48,448 bases of DNA, from assembly GCF_004761975.1 (NCBI RefSeq), contig NZ_RQII01000047.1, positions 1 to 48,448 of the forward strand, given 5' to 3'. Below are positions 1 through 8,829 of this stretch, piece by piece. The DNA comes from Planococcus koreensis (GTDB taxonomy: Bacteria > Bacillota > Bacilli > Bacillales_A > Planococcaceae). Every line of letters begins with the position of its first letter. The first letter of the stretch is position 1. Both the position numbers and the translations under genes were made by a program. The notes under the pieces are model-generated. The model was not told where the DNA came from and ran no database searches. It worked only from the letters and a program-made list of their open reading frames with translations.

Positions 1-101
1 ACGACCGTTTTGGTGCAAGCGCACCTGGCGACCGCATCATGAAAGAATTCGGCTTCACTCCTGAAAACGTAGTAGCAAAAGTCAAAGCTCTACTAGGCTA
101 A
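1..101 (+). CDS. tkt: Transketolase, C-terminal end (partial)
   Basis: Only the last 32 codons are present, read in the frame starting at base 3 and ending at a TAA at 99-101. The peptide begins [10 protein letters not shown] and ends [10 protein letters not shown], which matches the end of Bacillus-type transketolases of the non-oxidative pentose phosphate pathway. The next gene downstream is yneF, as in Bacillus subtilis, which supports the call. The rest of the gene lies outside the window. Confidence 0.85.
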   Translation, partial: DRFGASAPGDRIMKEFGFTPENVVAKVKALLG

Positions 102-117
102 TAAATATGAATAGCAA

Positions 118-150
118 AAGACGGAAACAGAACTTGTTTCCGTCTTTTTT
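118..150 (+). terminator. Rho-independent terminator after tkt
   Basis: A perfect 12-bp stem (AAGACGGAAACA at 118-129 with its complement at 135-146) has a 5-nt loop and is followed by a T run. It sits 16 bases after the tkt stop codon. Confidence 0.9.
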
Positions 151-370
151 AATTTAAAGTATTTATAGCTTTTTATTGCGCTTCAACGCACTTTCATGTC
201 TCGAAGCTAGCGAAGCGATGCAGAGACAGGCGGACGCGTTCCGCGGTCCTGGCTTCAGTCTCCGCCTTCCGCTTCATTCAAAGATATTTTTTTATAACAA
301 GTTATTTCTTTTACTGAAGAATACAAAAGATTTACTTTCTGCAGTTTCTTTCGAGTTCTCCAGATATGAA

Positions 371-550
371 GCAAAACAGCGGAGAAAACCGTACTGCTCC
401 TGCAGTGCTGCGCACTTCGTCGCAAAGACATGGCCTCGCTAGCTTCGGCCAATGTCTTGCCTGCGGGAAAGCGAGACAGCCGAGACCCCGCAGGGAGCGA
501 AGCGACTGAGGAGGCTTGGTGCTCGCCCGCGGCAAGCGTAGCTGTTTTGC
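371..550. repeat. GC-rich intergenic element, copy A
   Basis: This element fills most of the 578-bp gap between tkt and yneF. Its ends are 10-bp inverted repeats (GCAAAACAGC at 371-380, GCTGTTTTGC at 541-550). An 80-bp G/C-rich core at 459-538 closely matches a core at 22256-22333. Chance open frames cross it on both strands, but none has a ribosome binding site or a recognisable product. The flank at 176-260 is also G/C-rich and holds a short inverted repeat (GTCTC...GAGAC) that may be a further decayed piece. The element resembles short non-autonomous repeats; it encodes no transposase. Confidence 0.6.
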
Positions 551-651
551 GGAATATCGGATTAAAGCTAGATAAATTATAAATTACACTTCTCTAACAA
601 CATTCGTACATTTATTAGAATCTGTTTCTGCCTAATATTATTTCGTGTCTA

Positions 652-680
652 TAGTCACATCCGGAAATATATAGTATAAT
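652..680 (+). promoter_or_regulatory. Candidate promoter of yneF
   Basis: A consensus -10 (TATAAT, 675-680) is preceded at 17 bp by a weak -35 (TAGTCA, 652-657). It lies 48 bases ahead of the yneF start codon and downstream of the repeat element. Confidence 0.5.
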
Positions 681-728
681 CCATTGTGGTGCACTACTTA
701 TTTATGCAACACGAAGGGGGTAACAAGA

Positions 729-965
729 ATGGATACATGGATCTGGATCGTAATCGTTATCGTCGCTTTAATCGCGGGTGTTGCGCTTGGATTTTTCATC
801 GCACGTCAATACATGATGAAGTATTTGAAAGACAATCCACCGATTAACGAAGATATGCTGCGTATCATGATGATGCAAATGGGACAAAAACCGTCTCAGA
901 AAAAAATCAATCAAATGATGCAACAAATGAATAAAGCATCAACTAAACCACCAACTAAAAAATAA
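729..965 (+). CDS. yneF: YneF-family (UPF0154) small membrane protein
   Basis: A 78-residue protein with one N-terminal membrane segment (about residues 4-24: [20 protein letters not shown]) and a basic, Met- and Gln-rich C-terminal part with [12 protein letters not shown], the pattern of the UPF0154/YneF family. Its function is not established. The ATG at 729 is chosen because a strong GAAGGGGG ribosome binding site lies upstream. A longer reading from 684 would place that site inside the gene. Its position after tkt agrees with the B. subtilis order. Confidence 0.9.
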   Translation: MDTWIWIVIVIVALIAGVALGFFIARQYMMKYLKDNPPINEDMLRIMMMQMGQKPSQKKINQMMQQMNKASTKPPTKK

Positions 966-966
966 G

Positions 967-989
967 AAGCGCTCCCTGAGTGCTTTTTT
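967..989 (+). terminator. Terminator after yneF
   Basis: Stem AAGCGCTC (967-974) pairs with GAGTGCTT (978-985) with one G-T wobble, a 3-base loop and a T run. It begins directly after the yneF stop codon. Confidence 0.75.
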
Positions 990-1011
990 CATGACATTAG
1001 GTAAATACATC

Positions 1012-1046
1012 AAAAAACGCCAGCCCTTTAAGGGTTGGCGTTTTTC
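1012..1046. terminator. Terminator of the minus-strand hydrolase (bidirectional)
   Basis: A long stem around AACGCCAGCCCTT and its near complement is flanked by A and T runs on both sides, so it can act in both directions. It sits directly beyond the stop codon of the minus-strand gene that ends at 1048. Confidence 0.85.
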
Positions 1047-1047
1047 G

Positions 1048-1992
1048 TTATACTTTTTCTTCTATAGCCGGTTCAAGCAATGCGTGCTCCCGCAAAAACT
1101 GGGCGACGGTTTCTTCGTACTCTTTCGGATGCAAGTTGAAGGATTGCGCATGCGCCCCTTCTTCGAACAGCTTCAGCGCTTTCCGGCCCGGTTTCAGGTC
1201 GTGCATTTCCATCGTCATCTGCGGCAGTACGAAATCATCCGGCAAGCTGTGGATGAATAAAACCGGGTTCATGATTTTTTTAACCGCTTCCCGCGGAGTC
1301 ACGGTACTGATCAGGTAGCCGTCGCGCAGCCGCATGAAAAACGAGGCGAGTTTCAATGCCAGCGGCGTGCGGAGGCGGGTGGTGGTGCGCATGACGTGCA
1401 GCACTTGTTCCGAAATGTCGGAGTAGGCACAGTCCGATACGTAAAAATCGGCATCGTCCTGCATGCCTGCATACAGCAGCGTGGTCGCGGCGCCCATCGA
1501 TTCGCCGTGGATGCCGAATGTGAGCCCTGGACCGACGTGGAGTTTCAATGCTTCAACGACTGCTTTCAGGTCGAATTTTTCATAATGGCCAAAACTTGTT
1601 GTTTTGCCGCCGGAATCGCCGTGGCGCCGGTGGTCGTAGACGACCGAGTTAAAGCCGAGTGCTTCAAACATGCGGGCATATTTGAATGAGTTGACTTTCG
1701 ATTCGGTGACGCCGTGGCAAATGACAGCATAGCGTTTTGTGGCATGGGGTTCCAGGAAGATGGCTTTTACTTGGTAGCCATTTTGGGACTCAATCCATTG
1801 TTCGCTTTTTGGCACATTGGCGTACCACACTTCATCGTAGCGTTTGGCAGAGGTTTCACGCTCCAGTATCAAGTTTTCGTCTTTTTTCTTTACATACATC
1901 AACCTATTGCTTGCGGCGATGCCGAAAGCGGCTGTCGCCAAAGTAAATGCGCTTGAGACAACTGCGGAAACTTGAAGGATGCGTCTTCTCAT
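1048..1992 (-). CDS. Alpha/beta hydrolase (YqkD-like), membrane-anchored
   Basis: A serine hydrolase of 314 residues. The N-terminus carries one hydrophobic segment (about residues 8-28) that may be an uncleaved anchor or signal. The fold markers are HGVTESK (oxyanion region), YDHRRHGDSGG, the nucleophile elbow GESMG, an acid in LPDDFVLP and the catalytic His in EGAHAQS. This matches YqkD-type hydrolases of Bacillus; the substrate is unknown. The ATG at 1992 is preferred over an in-frame TTG at 1998 because AAGGGG lies 8 bases upstream of it. The gene follows mvaB on the same strand with 12 bp between, so the two are probably co-transcribed. Confidence 0.8.
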   Translation of the reverse strand: MRRRILQVSAVVSSAFTLATAAFGIAASNRLMYVKKKDENLILERETSAKRYDEVWYANVPKSEQWIESQNGYQVKAIFLEPHATKRYAVICHGVTESKVNSFKYARMFEALGFNSVVYDHRRHGDSGGKTTSFGHYEKFDLKAVVEALKLHVGPGLTFGIHGESMGAATTLLYAGMQDDADFYVSDCAYSDISEQVLHVMRTTTRLRTPLALKLASFFMRLRDGYLISTVTPREAVKKIMNPVLFIHSLPDDFVLPQMTMEMHDLKPGRKALKLFEEGAHAQSFNLHPKEYEETVAQFLREHALLEPAIEEKV

Positions 1993-2004
1993 TGCCAAAA
2001 CCCC

Positions 2005-2904
2005 TTATTTCTTATTTTTGTACAGGCGGTACATGCCGGTATCCACAGGGTTTGAAACATGCGGCTCGATATTGGCAACTGCTTCACATAAAAGATCCAA
2101 ATCGATGCCGGTGTCGATGCCCATGCGGTGAAGCATATTGACGATGTCTTCGGTTGCGGCATTGCCTGTCGCACCTGGTGCAAATGGGCAGCCCCCAAGT
2201 CCGCCGGCTGATGCGTCAAAACGGTCGACGCCTGCTTGCAGCGACGCGAAAATATTGGCGAGCGCCATTTTGCGCGTGTCATGGAAATGTGCAGTCATGA
2301 GCACGTCCGGAAATTCCGTTTTCAAGCGATGGAATAATTCATAGCTTTCCACCGGATTCGCCATGCCGATTGTATCGGCGACGCTCAATTCATCGACACC
2401 CCAGTCGACGAATTGGCGGCAAAGTGCGACGGTTTTCTCCGGATCGACTGCGCCTTCAAACGGGCAGTAGAACGCGGTAGAGATGCAGGCGCGGACAAAA
2501 ATGCCTTCTTCCTTCAATTTTAGGATGAGCGGCTCCAGAGCAGCCATGCTTTCGGACGTAGATTTATTGATATTTTTTTTATTGAATGAATCCGATACAC
2601 CCACAAAAACGGCCAATGCTTTAGCTCCGGACTCAAGGGCCAACGAAATCCCTTTCTCGTTCGGCGTCAAAACGAATTGGCGGCCGGTTTTCTCCACGTT
2701 CGCCAAAATCTCTTTGGCGTCCGCCATTTGCGGCACCCATTTCGGCGACACGAACGAAGTCAGCTCCATTTCCTGGATGCCGGCTCTTTGCAGGCCTTCG
2801 ATAAATTCGAGCTTGGATTCGGTTGAAACGATTTTTCCTTCGTTTTGCAGGCCGTCCCGAGGGCCGACCTCGATTATCGTGGCTTTATTTGGTAAACTGA
2901 ACAT
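2005..2904 (-). CDS. mvaB: Hydroxymethylglutaryl-CoA lyase
   Basis: A 299-residue TIM-barrel lyase that splits HMG-CoA into acetoacetate and acetyl-CoA, the last step of leucine breakdown. Visible markers are [10 protein letters not shown] near the N-terminus, the metal-binding HFHDTR, and the loop [15 protein letters not shown] with the catalytic Cys. The family name in Bacillus is YngG/MvaB. The ATG at 2904 has GGGAGG just upstream. It diverges from the thiolase gene with 79 bp between start codons, an arrangement that fits a shared acetoacetyl-CoA/acetyl-CoA route. An open frame continues upstream of the ATG but has no family resemblance. Confidence 0.93.
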   Translation of the reverse strand: MFSLPNKATIIEVGPRDGLQNEGKIVSTESKLEFIEGLQRAGIQEMELTSFVSPKWVPQMADAKEILANVEKTGRQFVLTPNEKGISLALESGAKALAVFVGVSDSFNKKNINKSTSESMAALEPLILKLKEEGIFVRACISTAFYCPFEGAVDPEKTVALCRQFVDWGVDELSVADTIGMANPVESYELFHRLKTEFPDVLMTAHFHDTRKMALANIFASLQAGVDRFDASAGGLGGCPFAPGATGNAATEDIVNMLHRMGIDTGIDLDLLCEAVANIEPHVSNPVDTGMYRLYKNKK

Positions 2905-2983
2905 AGTATCCCTCCCAATACCATTGTATCCAGGAGTAGGAGAAAAGAGCAACTTGCAAATGACCAACAAGGGGGAAATCATT

Positions 2984-4168
2984 TTGTCACAAGAAATCGT
3001 AATTGTAAGCGCTGTCCGTACAGCGGTAGGTTCGTTCCAGGGGGCGTTGAAAGATGTGCCAGCTACCCAATTGGGCGCGATTGTCATCAAAGAGGCTGTA
3101 AAGCGTGCTGGCTTGAAGCCTGAGCAAGTATCAGAAGTGATCATGGGCAATGTGCTGCAGGCAGGCCTCGGGCAAAACCCAGCTCGGCAAGCAGCGATCC
3201 AGTCGGGATTGCCGGAAACGGTGCCAGCGATGACGATCAATAAAGTCTGCGGTTCTGGCTTAAAAGCCATCCATTTGGCGTACCAGGCGATTTACGCAGG
3301 GGATGCGGATATTGTTGTGGCAGGCGGCATGGAAAACATGAGCTTGGCGCCTTACCTGATGCCGAAAGCACGCACGGGCTATCGCATGGGCGATCAGACC
3401 ATTGTCGACAGCATGGTCCATGATGGGCTGACTTGTGCGTTCAATAATTACCATATGGGCATCACCGCTGAAAACTTGTGCGACCGCTACGATATTTCGA
3501 GAGAAGAGCAAGATGAGTTTTCAGCTCGTTCACAAGCGCGTGCAGCGGCGGCAATCGACGCGGGCCGTTTTGAAGATGAAATCGTGCCTGTGGAGATTCC
3601 ACAGCGCAAAGGTGATCCGATCGTCTTTAAAGAAGATGAATACGTAAAACGTGATTCGACGGCTGAGAAACTCGGCAAATTGCGTCCGGCATTCAAGAAA
3701 GACGGCAGCGTCACTGCGGGCAATGCATCCGGCATCAACGACGGGGCTGCTGCAGTAATTGTCATGTCGAAAGCGAAAGCGGAAGAAATGGGCTTGACGC
3801 CGCTTGCTACGATTGTCGCTAACGGCCATGCAGGCGTTGACCCGGCGGTAATGGGCATCGGACCGGTACAAGCTGTGAAGAACGTCTTGAAAAAAGCGGA
3901 TATGAACATCGGTGACATCGAATTGATCGAAGCGAACGAAGCATTCGCTGCGCAGTCGATTGCGGTTGACCGAGAATTGCAATTCAACCACGATATTTTG
4001 AACGTCAACGGCGGCGCAATTGCGCTTGGCCATCCGATCGGTGCCAGCGGCGCGCGCGTTTTCGTTTCACTTCTGCATGAGATGCAGAAGCGCGATGCGA
4101 AAACAGGCCTCGCGACATTGTGCATCGGCGGCGGCCAAGGTGTTGCGACGATCGTCAAACGTCCATAA
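2984..4168 (+). CDS. Acetyl-CoA C-acetyltransferase (thiolase II)
   Basis: A 394-residue biosynthetic/degradative thiolase that condenses or cleaves acetyl-CoA and acetoacetyl-CoA. The nucleophilic Cys is at about residue 89 in NKVCGSGLK. The second active-site elements, [10 protein letters not shown] and CIGGGQG, are intact near the C-terminus. The start is read as TTG at 2984, because AAGGGGG lies at the right distance and the protein then begins [15 protein letters not shown] as usual for the family. The ATG at 2960 would put the ribosome site inside the gene. It diverges from mvaB and is followed at 12 bp by a small gene that is probably in the same transcript. Confidence 0.93.
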   Translation: MSQEIVIVSAVRTAVGSFQGALKDVPATQLGAIVIKEAVKRAGLKPEQVSEVIMGNVLQAGLGQNPARQAAIQSGLPETVPAMTINKVCGSGLKAIHLAYQAIYAGDADIVVAGGMENMSLAPYLMPKARTGYRMGDQTIVDSMVHDGLTCAFNNYHMGITAENLCDRYDISREEQDEFSARSQARAAAAIDAGRFEDEIVPVEIPQRKGDPIVFKEDEYVKRDSTAEKLGKLRPAFKKDGSVTAGNASGINDGAAAVIVMSKAKAEEMGLTPLATIVANGHAGVDPAVMGIGPVQAVKNVLKKADMNIGDIELIEANEAFAAQSIAVDRELQFNHDILNVNGGAIALGHPIGASGARVFVSLLHEMQKRDAKTGLATLCIGGGQGVATIVKRP

Positions 4169-4180
4169 GGAGGAACAGCC

Positions 4181-4390
4181 ATGGGCAAGAAAAAAGAGCA
4201 GGCCGACAGCATGTTGCCACAGGATACGATGGCAAAATTGCTGGCAGCTAAAAAAGAGCTGGTCAAAGAAGAACAGCAGCGTGCAGAAGAAAAGCACGCG
4301 CAGGAATTGTTTGAACGCAAAGAAAGAGAGAAGAATTTGTCGTTCGCTGAATTGCTGGAGCGCCACGGCGACAAAGGCAATAAATTCTAA
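4181..4390 (+). CDS. yqkK: Small charged protein, YqkK/DUF3886-like
   Basis: A 69-residue, strongly charged, probably helical protein (KKELVKEEQQRAEEKHAQEL, then NLSFAELLERHG). It resembles the DUF3886 family, whose Bacillus member is YqkK; no function is established. AGGAGG lies just before the ATG and the gene starts 12 bp after the thiolase stop, so the two form a transcript ending at the terminator beyond it. The family assignment rests on memory of the sequence pattern. Confidence 0.75.
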   Translation: MGKKKEQADSMLPQDTMAKLLAAKKELVKEEQQRAEEKHAQELFERKEREKNLSFAELLERHGDKGNKF

Positions 4391-4411
4391 ATAAATACCC
4401 TACAGCAAGCC

Positions 4412-4456
4412 AAAGCCCCGCAAACGACGAGAACCATTTCGTTTGCGGGGCTTTTT
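4412..4456 (+). terminator. Terminator of thiolase-yqkK
   Basis: Stem AAAGCCCCGCAAACGA (4412-4427) pairs with its complement at about 4438-4453 and is followed by Ts, 21 bases after the stop codon. Confidence 0.9.
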
Positions 4457-4591
4457 ATTTCAATGATTTAAATCAATAAGGAAATTATTGTATATTATTA
4501 CAAGGCGAACTGATAAAATATGATCTATATACATACATAAACAGAGAAATACGCTGATGGCATTTAAATGATTTTGATGGGAGAGGATAAA

Positions 4592-5032
4592 ATGTTCGCA
4601 AAAGAGCAGGAAACCGAAGGGCAATGGATGCCGCCGAAGCATATTGTTTCAGCAGCTGCAATTGTCCTGAACGAGCAAGGGGAATTATTGTTGATCAAAG
4701 GCCCGAGAAGAGGCTGGGAAATGCCGGGCGGCCAAGTCGAAGAAGGGGAATCGTTGGAAGCGGCGGCCATCCGGGAAACGAAAGAGGAAACCGGCATTGA
4801 TATTAAAGCGCTTAAGTTCTGCGGCATATTCCAAAATGTCAGCGGTTCGATATGCAACACCTTGTTTTTAGCGGAACATGCTGGCGGAGAACTTGCCACT
4901 TCCGCTGAAAGCCTTGAAGCGGGATATTTTCCATTAAAGGAAGCGTTAGAAATGGTAGTATGGAAGAATTTCCGCCAACGTATCGAGTATTGCCTGGCTG
5001 AAAGCACCCATCCTTTTTATGTGGAATTTTAA
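4592..5032 (+). CDS. Nudix hydrolase
   Basis: A 146-residue protein with a complete Nudix box at residues about 47-69: GGQVEEG followed by the conserved RETKEETG pattern. Such enzymes hydrolyse nucleoside diphosphate derivatives in the cytoplasm; the substrate cannot be told from sequence. The ATG at 4592 follows GGGAGAGG at good spacing; an in-frame ATG at 4568 would contain that site. It appears to be a single-gene transcript. Confidence 0.88.
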   Translation: MFAKEQETEGQWMPPKHIVSAAAIVLNEQGELLLIKGPRRGWEMPGGQVEEGESLEAAAIRETKEETGIDIKALKFCGIFQNVSGSICNTLFLAEHAGGELATSAESLEAGYFPLKEALEMVVWKNFRQRIEYCLAESTHPFYVEF

Positions 5033-5090
5033 TTTTACATAATACTGCACTGGTAAACTAATTGTTTTTGATCCACGGGTCATTAAAACC

Positions 5091-5121
5091 AGCAGCAATT
5101 GCGCTAATCGCAATTGCTGCT
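5091..5121 (+). terminator. Weak terminator-like hairpin
   Basis: A perfect 13-bp stem (AGCAGCAATTGCG and its complement) has a 5-nt loop. The following sequence is pyrimidine-rich rather than a clean T run, so termination may be partial. Confidence 0.5.
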
Positions 5122-5194
5122 CTTTGCTGCTTTATTAACTTTTTAAAAATTTTTAAGGCCAAATATCATTTCATTCAGTCTAATAAGTAACGGT

Positions 5195-5728
5195 TTGCAA
5201 AAAGGGGGGTTTCCAATTCTGCAATTAATCAAGAAAGCGCAAAAAAGGGACGATGCAGCTTTTTTAACGCTCTTCCAAATTTACGAAAAAGACATTTACC
5301 GGATGGCTTATATTTATGTGAAAAATGAAGAAGACGCCTTGGATATCGTTCAGGAAGTCGCTTACCGCTCTTTTAGCAATATAAAGGCATTGAAAAATCC
5401 TGAGTTCTTTAAAACGTGGCTGCTGAAAATTACTATCAACTGCGCCATCACTTTTCTGGAAAAGAACAAAAACAGGAGCACCCCGGCAATGGAAAACAAA
5501 GGGGATGTCTTTTTGGAAAGCGAGGACCTTCCAATGGCCCTGACATTGAAGGGCTTGATTGACAACTTAGCGGCTGAAGAAAAAACTGTGGTCATGCTGC
5601 GCTTTTACAAAAATCACACATTCAAAGAAATTGCGGAGCTATTGGAAATCCCATTAGGCACTGCAAAGTCTATTCTCTATAGAGCGTTGCATAAGCTTCG
5701 GACTGAGTTTGAGAAAGGAATGGTGTAA
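5195..5728 (+). CDS. ECF RNA polymerase sigma factor (SigV-like)
   Basis: An extracytoplasmic-function sigma factor of up to 177 residues. Region 2 is seen as IYRMAYIYVKNEEDALDIVQEV and FFKTWLLKITINCAITFLEK, region 4 as TVVMLRFYKNHTFKEIAELLEIPLGTAKSILYRALHKLR. The start is uncertain. The TTG at 5195 has no ribosome site, while a strong AAGGGGGG at 5202-5209 lies inside that reading and would serve a CTG at 5219 or an ATT at 5216. The next gene begins the base after its stop and encodes a membrane protein, the usual sigma/anti-sigma arrangement, so control by a surface signal is inferred. Confidence 0.88.
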   Translation: MQKGGFPILQLIKKAQKRDDAAFLTLFQIYEKDIYRMAYIYVKNEEDALDIVQEVAYRSFSNIKALKNPEFFKTWLLKITINCAITFLEKNKNRSTPAMENKGDVFLESEDLPMALTLKGLIDNLAAEEKTVVMLRFYKNHTFKEIAELLEIPLGTAKSILYRALHKLRTEFEKGMV

Positions 5729-6685
5729 GTGGACAATAAAATCCGGCAACAAATGGACGACATTAAAATTCCCGAAAACTTGCATACAAAGAGCCGGTTA
5801 GGTGTGGCAGCGGCTCAGTCTGAAATCCAAGCACGCAAAAAGAAGAGAACGAAAAAAGGTCTTTCTGCAGCGGCAGGCATTCTTATGATGATTGGGGGGA
5901 TTTCCTTTGCAAGCTTTTTGAATTTCGAAAATGCCGCAGTGGAAAAACAGGCGGAATCCGTAAAGGAGCAGGCAATTGTTGAAATTCCGGCAATTGAAAT
6001 TCCAGAAGAAGATCCGTATGGGCTCGTCATGGCATTGATTGTTTACAACGGAAAACTGTACACGCGGGGTGAAACTGAAATTGGATCGGAAGATGGGAGC
6101 CTTCTGCGTGGAGAAAAACTCGGTGCCACAAAGGACAGCATAACTGAAGGGAAAAGCCAGATAACATATGCAAAACAGTTTGCTTCGTCAATCGGCAGTG
6201 TGGATGTCTATGAGGTCAAAGGCTATGACAGCGCATTCCGCCTGATGACATATGATAGGTCTGATGATGGCTATGCGGCTCATTTTTATGAAAACTTGAA
6301 TGGCATTTCAGTGGCCAATGGAGAGGATTTTTTCAGCAAGCTAAAACTGAAAGGCAATGCCGTTTCGGCGGAATACAGAGGATTCACTGATATGGATCGA
6401 GATGAAGATAATTTCCAGACAATGGACGGCGGGAAGGCGCTTGACTCCTTTATCCGAAACCTGGATGAAACTGTGCCATACTTGGACGCAAAGCACAAAG
6501 ACCCTATGGATCAGCAAACCATAAAGGACGATGACTTTAGAGAAGTGGCTATCCATTTAAAAGATGGATCTGAGGTCAACTTGAGGCTAGTGACAGGCGG
6601 CTATATCTATTATGGTAATATAGGGCTGTTTTTCAAAATGGATGAAGAAAAGTTTTCCGAATTCTGGAGTCTTTTGCAAACGTAG
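5729..6685 (+). CDS. Probable anti-sigma factor, single-pass membrane protein
   Basis: A 318-residue protein with a short cytoplasmic N-terminal part (about residues 1-42, basic end KKKRTKKG), one membrane helix (about 44-64, LSAAAGILMMIGGISFASFL) and a large extracellular C-terminal domain. This topology and its place directly after the ECF sigma gene suggest it holds the sigma factor inactive. I do not recognise the outer domain and no zinc-binding HxxxCxxC motif is visible. The GTG start at 5729 abuts the sigma stop codon, with AAAGGA upstream inside the sigma gene, so translation is probably coupled. Confidence 0.7.
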   Translation: MDNKIRQQMDDIKIPENLHTKSRLGVAAAQSEIQARKKKRTKKGLSAAAGILMMIGGISFASFLNFENAAVEKQAESVKEQAIVEIPAIEIPEEDPYGLVMALIVYNGKLYTRGETEIGSEDGSLLRGEKLGATKDSITEGKSQITYAKQFASSIGSVDVYEVKGYDSAFRLMTYDRSDDGYAAHFYENLNGISVANGEDFFSKLKLKGNAVSAEYRGFTDMDRDEDNFQTMDGGKALDSFIRNLDETVPYLDAKHKDPMDQQTIKDDDFREVAIHLKDGSEVNLRLVTGGYIYYGNIGLFFKMDEEKFSEFWSLLQT

Positions 6686-6842
6686 CCCAATTATAGCTAT
6701 GTCCTGAATCCAACAACGTACAGAACCGATTTTCTCCGCATCCCTGCCTTACTTTCTAAAACTCTACCAATAAACCAGTAATCTAAAATCAGATTTCATG
6801 CGTTAGCTAGGTAGATGAAAATGAAAGTTGAGGAGATATACG

Positions 6843-7403
6843 ATGAAAAAAATCTTTGCCGCATTCATATTGCTTATTCTTGCTGGGCCGCTTTCTGCTC
6901 AAGCGCATACCGGGCTGTCTTCTTCAAATCCTGCAGAGGGTGAAAAGATATCAGCGCCGTTGGAAGAAATCACGTTGATTTTCGAAACGCAAATTGAAGC
7001 TGGTAGCACAATGGTTTTAACAGGTGCTGGTCAAACGTTCACATTGGATGAAATCATGGTTTCCGGCGATACACTCCAAGGCAAGTTGGCAGAAAAGGAT
7101 TTGCCGAACGGGGCTTATGCGATTCAATGGACCATCATCGGAGCGGATGGCCATCCGATTAAAGGCGAAGTCGGGTTTGAAGTGGCAATGGAAATCGATT
7201 CATCTAAAGAAGCTGCCGAAGAAAGTTTGGTTGAAGAAGATATTCCAGTGGTAACTGAAACACCAATGGAGGAAACTGCAAATTCTGAAACGGCTGCGCA
7301 GCCGGATTCAAGCGAAGGAAGCATGATGAGCACGATTCTGATCTCAATCCTAGCCATAGCAATCGCCGGAATCGCTTATAAAGTTTTTAAAATGAAGAAA
7401 TAG
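6843..7403 (+). CDS. CopC-domain surface protein
   Basis: A 186-residue exported protein. It has a signal peptide (about residues 1-23, cleaved after AQA), then a CopC-like domain starting with the mature His (HTGLSSSNPAEGEKI) and containing ADGHPIKGEVGFEV. An acidic linker follows, then a C-terminal membrane helix with a basic tail (VFKMKK). CopC-like proteins bind copper at the N-terminal His and a conserved His such as the one in DGHP, so a role in copper handling at the cell surface is likely. The ATG at 6843 is chosen for its GAGGAGA site. No CopD gene is adjacent. Confidence 0.85.
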   Translation: MKKIFAAFILLILAGPLSAQAHTGLSSSNPAEGEKISAPLEEITLIFETQIEAGSTMVLTGAGQTFTLDEIMVSGDTLQGKLAEKDLPNGAYAIQWTIIGADGHPIKGEVGFEVAMEIDSSKEAAEESLVEEDIPVVTETPMEETANSETAAQPDSSEGSMMSTILISILAIAIAGIAYKVFKMKK

Positions 7404-7491
7404 CATCAGGCACAAAAGAGCATGGAATTTCAGCATGAAAACAGCTAGACTTAGTTTATGGCAGTATGCAAAACGGGTCTGAGGTGGAAAG

Positions 7492-8514
7492 ATGTTTGAA
7501 ATCATGCGGAAAATCATAAAAATAAATACAGCAAAGCTTGTCTTGTTCTCTTTCATTTTTTATGTGGCGAGTGCGTTTATTGTCTACCTATTGGAACCCG
7601 ATAATTTCAAGAATCCGTTTATCGCGTTTTGGTGGGTCATGACAACCGTGACAACAATCGGTTACGGGGACTATGTGCCACGAACCATTCCGGGGATGAT
7701 TTATGGTATCTTTCTGTATCTATTCGGCATCGGATTAATCGGGATTATCCTCGGAAAAATTGTTGATTTCTTTACTTATTACGGGAGGCTTAAGATGGAA
7801 GGGAAACTGGATTATACGGGAAAAGACCATTTTTTGATTATCGGCTGGTCAAAAAGTGTGCAGCAGACGATTGAAGAAATTTTGCTGAGCCGTGACGTTA
7901 CATCGGATGTCGTTCTCATTGATTCTTTGAAAGAAGCACCTTTCAAGCATGAGCGTTTCCATTATATTCAAGGGGATCCGACAGATAAGAAAATTCTTCG
8001 CAAAGCGGGAATCGACAAGACACGTTCGGTTTCCATCTTTGCATCCGGCAATCACAGCGATGTGCTGATGGATGGGAAAACATTGCTGGTTGCGTCCTCT
8101 ATTGAGCGGTACGCAGTAGAAAATGAAGTCAATATCTACACAATCGCGGAAATCGTCAACCAAAACCATGTCAACATGTTCATGCATGCCGGGGTCAACG
8201 AATTCGTGTTGTCCAATGAAGGATTCCCGCACCTAATGGCTAAAGCTCTGTTAAATCATGGGTCGACCCGCTTGTTCATGGAATTGCTAAACCATACTTA
8301 TGGGGAAAACATCTGGGAGATCAAGCCTTCGGTGTCCTGGAAAACCTATCGCGACGCTTTTGACTCACTGCGTGAAAGAGGAGCAAATCTGATTGCTGAA
8401 GGCTCGGACTTCAGCATTGTCAGAAGGCTGGATGAGGTTATTCCTCCTGATGCGAGGCTTTACATCATTACCGACCAAAAAACATACGATACCCTTGATG
8501 TGGAGAAACTATAG
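7492..8514 (+). CDS. yugO: Potassium channel with RCK/TrkA-N domain (YugO-like)
   Basis: A 340-residue two-helix potassium channel. Helix 1 is about residues 16-34, the selectivity filter TTIGYGD is at 54-60, helix 2 about 68-88. A cytoplasmic nucleotide-binding RCK domain follows, with FLIIGWS in place of the classic GxGxxG. Length and order match Bacillus YugO, a K+ channel tied to membrane potential signalling in biofilms. The ribosome site GAGGTGG precedes the ATG. The gene is alone between the CopC-like gene and a terminator. A Ktr-type uptake gene lies 3 kb downstream on the other strand. Confidence 0.88.
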   Translation: MFEIMRKIIKINTAKLVLFSFIFYVASAFIVYLLEPDNFKNPFIAFWWVMTTVTTIGYGDYVPRTIPGMIYGIFLYLFGIGLIGIILGKIVDFFTYYGRLKMEGKLDYTGKDHFLIIGWSKSVQQTIEEILLSRDVTSDVVLIDSLKEAPFKHERFHYIQGDPTDKKILRKAGIDKTRSVSIFASGNHSDVLMDGKTLLVASSIERYAVENEVNIYTIAEIVNQNHVNMFMHAGVNEFVLSNEGFPHLMAKALLNHGSTRLFMELLNHTYGENIWEIKPSVSWKTYRDAFDSLRERGANLIAEGSDFSIVRRLDEVIPPDARLYIITDQKTYDTLDVEKL

Positions 8515-8581
8515 GAAAACACTTCCGCAAAAGATCGTCCTTGGCGAATAAAGGGTTCTCCATTGGAATACGAAATAGAAA

Positions 8582-8619
8582 AAGCAAGCTAATTCGGATA
8601 TGAGTTAGCTTGTTTTTTT
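8582..8619 (+). terminator. Terminator after yugO; remainder of the gap has no gene seen
   Basis: AAGCAAGCTAA pairs with TTAGCTTG and is followed by seven Ts. The remaining 210 bases before the next start codon hold only very short open frames and no structure I can defend. Confidence 0.85.
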
Positions 8620-8829
8620 CGAAATAGGATAAGACGAGGGCTAGTTCAACTAAATAATTAGGGTAAAATTTAGCTGTTTGTATTCGACAAGTGCAGCATG
8701 TGAAAAAGTGCAAACATATTAATAAGCAATTATTGATGGACAGAGTAAAGAAGGAAAGGATGAAAATAGAATGCAAACCATGTATAGACCTTCAGTAAAG
8801 ACAAATTATAATTGATGGGTGATAAATCG

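Noticed and set aside
176..535. Open frames of 65-88 codons on both strands across the GC-rich repeat
   Set aside because: No ribosome binding sites, no family resemblance, and the frames follow the repeat element rather than codon structure.
2483..2983. Long upstream extension of the thiolase reading frame
   Set aside because: It runs antisense through the HMG-CoA lyase gene and across a strong ribosome site; the TTG at 2984 gives the normal family N-terminus.
8768..8815. Two tiny overlapping frames (12 and 14 codons) just before the nucleosidase-like gene
   Set aside because: Too short to judge; poor spacing to the purine-rich stretch, and no attenuator-like structure is visible.
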